This document shows positions 62,540-64,000 of a DNA stretch of 64,000 nucleotides, one piece after another (the stretch's first letter is position 1; each line of letters opens with the position of its first letter). The notes under the pieces are model-generated. The model ran no database searches. It saw only the letters and a program-made list of their open reading frames with translations, and was not told the DNA's origin. The position numbers and the translations under genes were made by a program. The stretch comes from Pseudanabaena sp. ABRG5-3. Lineage in GTDB: Bacteria; Cyanobacteriota; Cyanobacteriia; Pseudanabaenales; Pseudanabaenaceae. The stretch is from the NCBI RefSeq assembly GCF_003967015.1, contig NZ_AP017560.1, forward strand, positions 4,276,048-4,340,047. Reading direction: 5' to 3'.

Positions 62540-62881
62540 ATGTCAGAGTCTAAGCAATATTATTTTGTGGCCGCTAGCCGTAAGTATTTGTGTGAAGACG
62601 AAGGGAAACCTTTGGGTGAGACACTAGCGGAACGTCGTCGCAATTTTGAAGCTCGCAATCTAGAAGTTAACTTTTGGTTGATCGAGCAACCTGCTTTTTT
62701 GGAAGCTCCTGAGTTAGCAAGTATCAAAAAGCAAATTCCTCAACCTGCGGCAGCAATTGTGACCACCGATCCCAACACAATGCGTTGGCTAAAGCTAAGA
62801 CTTGAGTTTGTGGCAACGGGTGAATTTACTGCCCCTAGCACCTCTATCCCCGATCCTTTAGCATCTTTGGCGATCGCCTAA
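62540..62881 (+). CDS. ycf54: Ycf54 (DUF2488), chlorophyll biosynthesis cyclase subunit
   Basis: 113 residues. YYFVAASRKYLCEDEGKPLG, ETLAERRRNFEARNLEVNFW, IEQPAFLEAPELASIKKQ and PQPAAAIVTTD, MRWLKLRLEFVATGEF. Ycf54 is required for the aerobic Mg-protoporphyrin IX monomethyl ester cyclase with AcsF. The C-terminal ~15 residues are an extra tail. Terminator 62891-62922 follows. Confidence 0.94.
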   Translation: MSESKQYYFVAASRKYLCEDEGKPLGETLAERRRNFEARNLEVNFWLIEQPAFLEAPELASIKKQIPQPAAAIVTTDPNTMRWLKLRLEFVATGEFTAPSTSIPDPLASLAIA

Positions 62882-62890
62882 GAGCAACTA

Positions 62891-62922
62891 ATAGAAAAGC
62901 CGCCCTAGGGCGGCTTTTCTAT
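62891..62922. terminator. Palindromic terminator after ycf54
   Basis: Perfect palindrome, arms ATAGAAAAGCCGCCCT and inverse, 9 bp after the ycf54 stop. Confidence 0.85.
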
Positions 62923-62941
62923 TGAGGATATGTGCTAAGGT

Positions 62942-63883
62942 GTGACCTTGAAATTGACGATTATCCCTAATATTGTGTCTAGCCTTTTTTGCAGAGATCC
63001 TTTGATTAGATTGCCTTCCCCATATGGGTATGCCAATTTTGGGTTTAAGGCGATCGCGTCAAATGGTCAGAGGTATAAATATGGCGATCGCAATTTATAT
63101 ACTGTCATCCCTAGATCCAAGCCGCAAAATGTAGAATCACAGCAGTTAGACTACAGGTTTGAACTAATTCAAAGTTTTTCCATCCAAAAGGCAGGTAATG
63201 CGATCGCTGAATGTGAAGATATTTGGCGTTATGCTCAAGGCGATCGGCAAATTTCCATCGCCCTGTCCGACGGCGCAACGGAATCTTCCTTTGCCAAGGA
63301 ATGGGCAAAGGAACTAGTAACTGCTTTTGTAAATCTTGATCACGGCTGTATACCCGAACAAAATCTCCAAAGTTGGCTCCAACCTGTACAACAAACTTGG
63401 CAGCAATGGTTAGGTAAGCAAAATTTGACTTGGTTTGCCAAACGCAAAGCAGGAGCAGGGGCTTTTGCAACTTTTTTGGGTTTAGAAATTTTGCCAGATT
63501 TGAGTTGGCAGGCTTTAGCAACGGGTGATTCTTGCTTATTTATAGTCCGTCAGCAGAAATCATGCCTCCAGTTTCCAATCCAAAACAGCGATGAATTTAA
63601 TCATCGTCCAAAATTGATTGGCACATATACCGAAGTTGCCAATATTCGGATGAATCAAGCCAATGGGGTTGCGGAATTGGGGGATCGCTTTTATCTCACT
63701 ACCGATGCGATCGCCTGTTGGATTTTCAAACAGATCGAAGCGAGTCAAGATCCTTGGGTAAAATTAGGTGAGATTAACTCACAAGATGAGTTTTCTCAAT
63801 GGGTGAATGAATTGCGCGATCGCCATGAAATCGCCAATGACGATACAACCTTGCTATGCCTAGAAATTCGTCGTGAGTCATGA
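62942..63883 (+). CDS. PP2C-type Ser/Thr phosphatase
   Basis: 313 residues from GTG 62942; the exact start is uncertain. The catalytic part begins near residue 78: SFSIQKAGNAIAECEDIWRY, ISIALSDGATESSFAKEWAK (metal-binding D in SDGATE), FATFLGLEILPDL, ALATGDSCLFIV, FYLTTDAIACWI and NDDTTLLCLEI. The pattern fits the short, divergent PP2C proteins in cyanobacterial phosphatase-kinase modules. Its stop overlaps the next start (ATGA), so the following gene is a partner. Confidence 0.82.
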   Translation: MTLKLTIIPNIVSSLFCRDPLIRLPSPYGYANFGFKAIASNGQRYKYGDRNLYTVIPRSKPQNVESQQLDYRFELIQSFSIQKAGNAIAECEDIWRYAQGDRQISIALSDGATESSFAKEWAKELVTAFVNLDHGCIPEQNLQSWLQPVQQTWQQWLGKQNLTWFAKRKAGAGAFATFLGLEILPDLSWQALATGDSCLFIVRQQKSCLQFPIQNSDEFNHRPKLIGTYTEVANIRMNQANGVAELGDRFYLTTDAIACWIFKQIEASQDPWVKLGEINSQDEFSQWVNELRDRHEIANDDTTLLCLEIRRES

Positions 63884-64000
63884 CCGATATCCAAACTTGG
63901 CCGTTAAATATTGACTTCACGATTGCGGTACAGAATCCGCAGCTTTGCTTTGCCGATCCCGAACTCAAGCAAGCTAGTACATCCAAGAATTCACGGGGTA
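63880..64000 (+). CDS. Partial gene coupled to PP2C, probable kinase-like protein
   Basis: Forty codons are visible before the window ends: MTDIQTWPLNIDFTIAVQNP and QLCFADPELKQASTSKNSRG. The pattern WP...AxQNPxxCFxDPxL is what I recall at the N-terminus of cyanobacterial kinase/helix-hairpin-helix proteins encoded beside PP2C phosphatases and TerY-type vWA proteins. The assignment rests on this short motif and the 4-bp overlap, so it is tentative. Confidence 0.5.
   Translation, partial: MTDIQTWPLNIDFTIAVQNPQLCFADPELKQASTSKNSRG

Overview
The window is cyanobacterial chromosomal DNA. It carries photosystem II genes (psbD, psbC), a form IB RuBisCO operon (rbcL-rbcX-rbcS), NDH-1 genes (ndhH-A-I-G-E and ndhS), ycf54, PSRP-3/ycf65 and a VTE5-like phytol kinase. 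The HIP1 octamer GCGATCGC is very frequent. The AT-rich composition and the many short palindromic repeats would fit a Pseudanabaena-like organism, but species cannot be fixed from sequence alone.

Layout. 0-0.7 kb: 3' part of an amino-acid-type solute-binding protein. 0.9-8 kb: an accessory island with an LRR-Roco-CHAT protein, a truncated LRR paralogue, RelE-like and HigBA-like toxin-antitoxin (TA) pairs, XisH/XisI, and two antitoxin genes whose toxins survive only as 5' stubs. 8-24 kb: an ABC exporter, then a signalling cluster. The cluster holds a hybrid kinase, a Tat/lipoprotein solute-binding protein translationally coupled to a second hybrid kinase, a 1953-residue multi-PAS kinase and a REC-GGDEF-EAL protein. 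24.5-30 kb: phytol kinase and the ndh operon. 30-40 kb: a second accessory island with a duplicated brnTA module, an unnamed two-gene module, Uma2, MazEF, and an IS4-type element inserted in an ATPase gene. Housekeeping genes ndhS, an OmpA-like gene and rnz sit inside it. 40-47 kb: RuBisCO operon, DUF1350, SBF transporter, DUF3611, a TerB/Mo-nitrogenase-C-like protein and thiD. 47-53 kb: an NB-ARC/TPR STAND protein beside several secreted proteins, one collagen-like. 53-58 kb: a MITE, a DUF815 ATPase, tRNA-Pro(UGG), rhodanese, sterol-desaturase-like, pentapeptide and pilin-like genes. 58.5-64 kb: psbD, psbC, PSRP-3, a HAD protein, ycf54, and a PP2C phosphatase overlapping a gene that runs off the window.

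Most interesting structure. (1) A conserved ~32-bp element beginning with HIP1 lies 25-33 bp upstream of three different antitoxin genes, and broken gene ends abut each copy, which suggests cassette-like shuffling of TA modules. (2) An IS interrupts a P-loop ATPase with a C-terminal PD-(D/E)XK-like motif, a possible defence gene. (3) psbD and psbC, normally overlapping, are separated by about 210 bp containing a terminator-like hairpin and a long inverted repeat. (4) Two neighbouring small secreted proteins share an LGDF...CxxAC signature. No CRISPR array was seen. All assignments come from reading the sequence; no database search was run.
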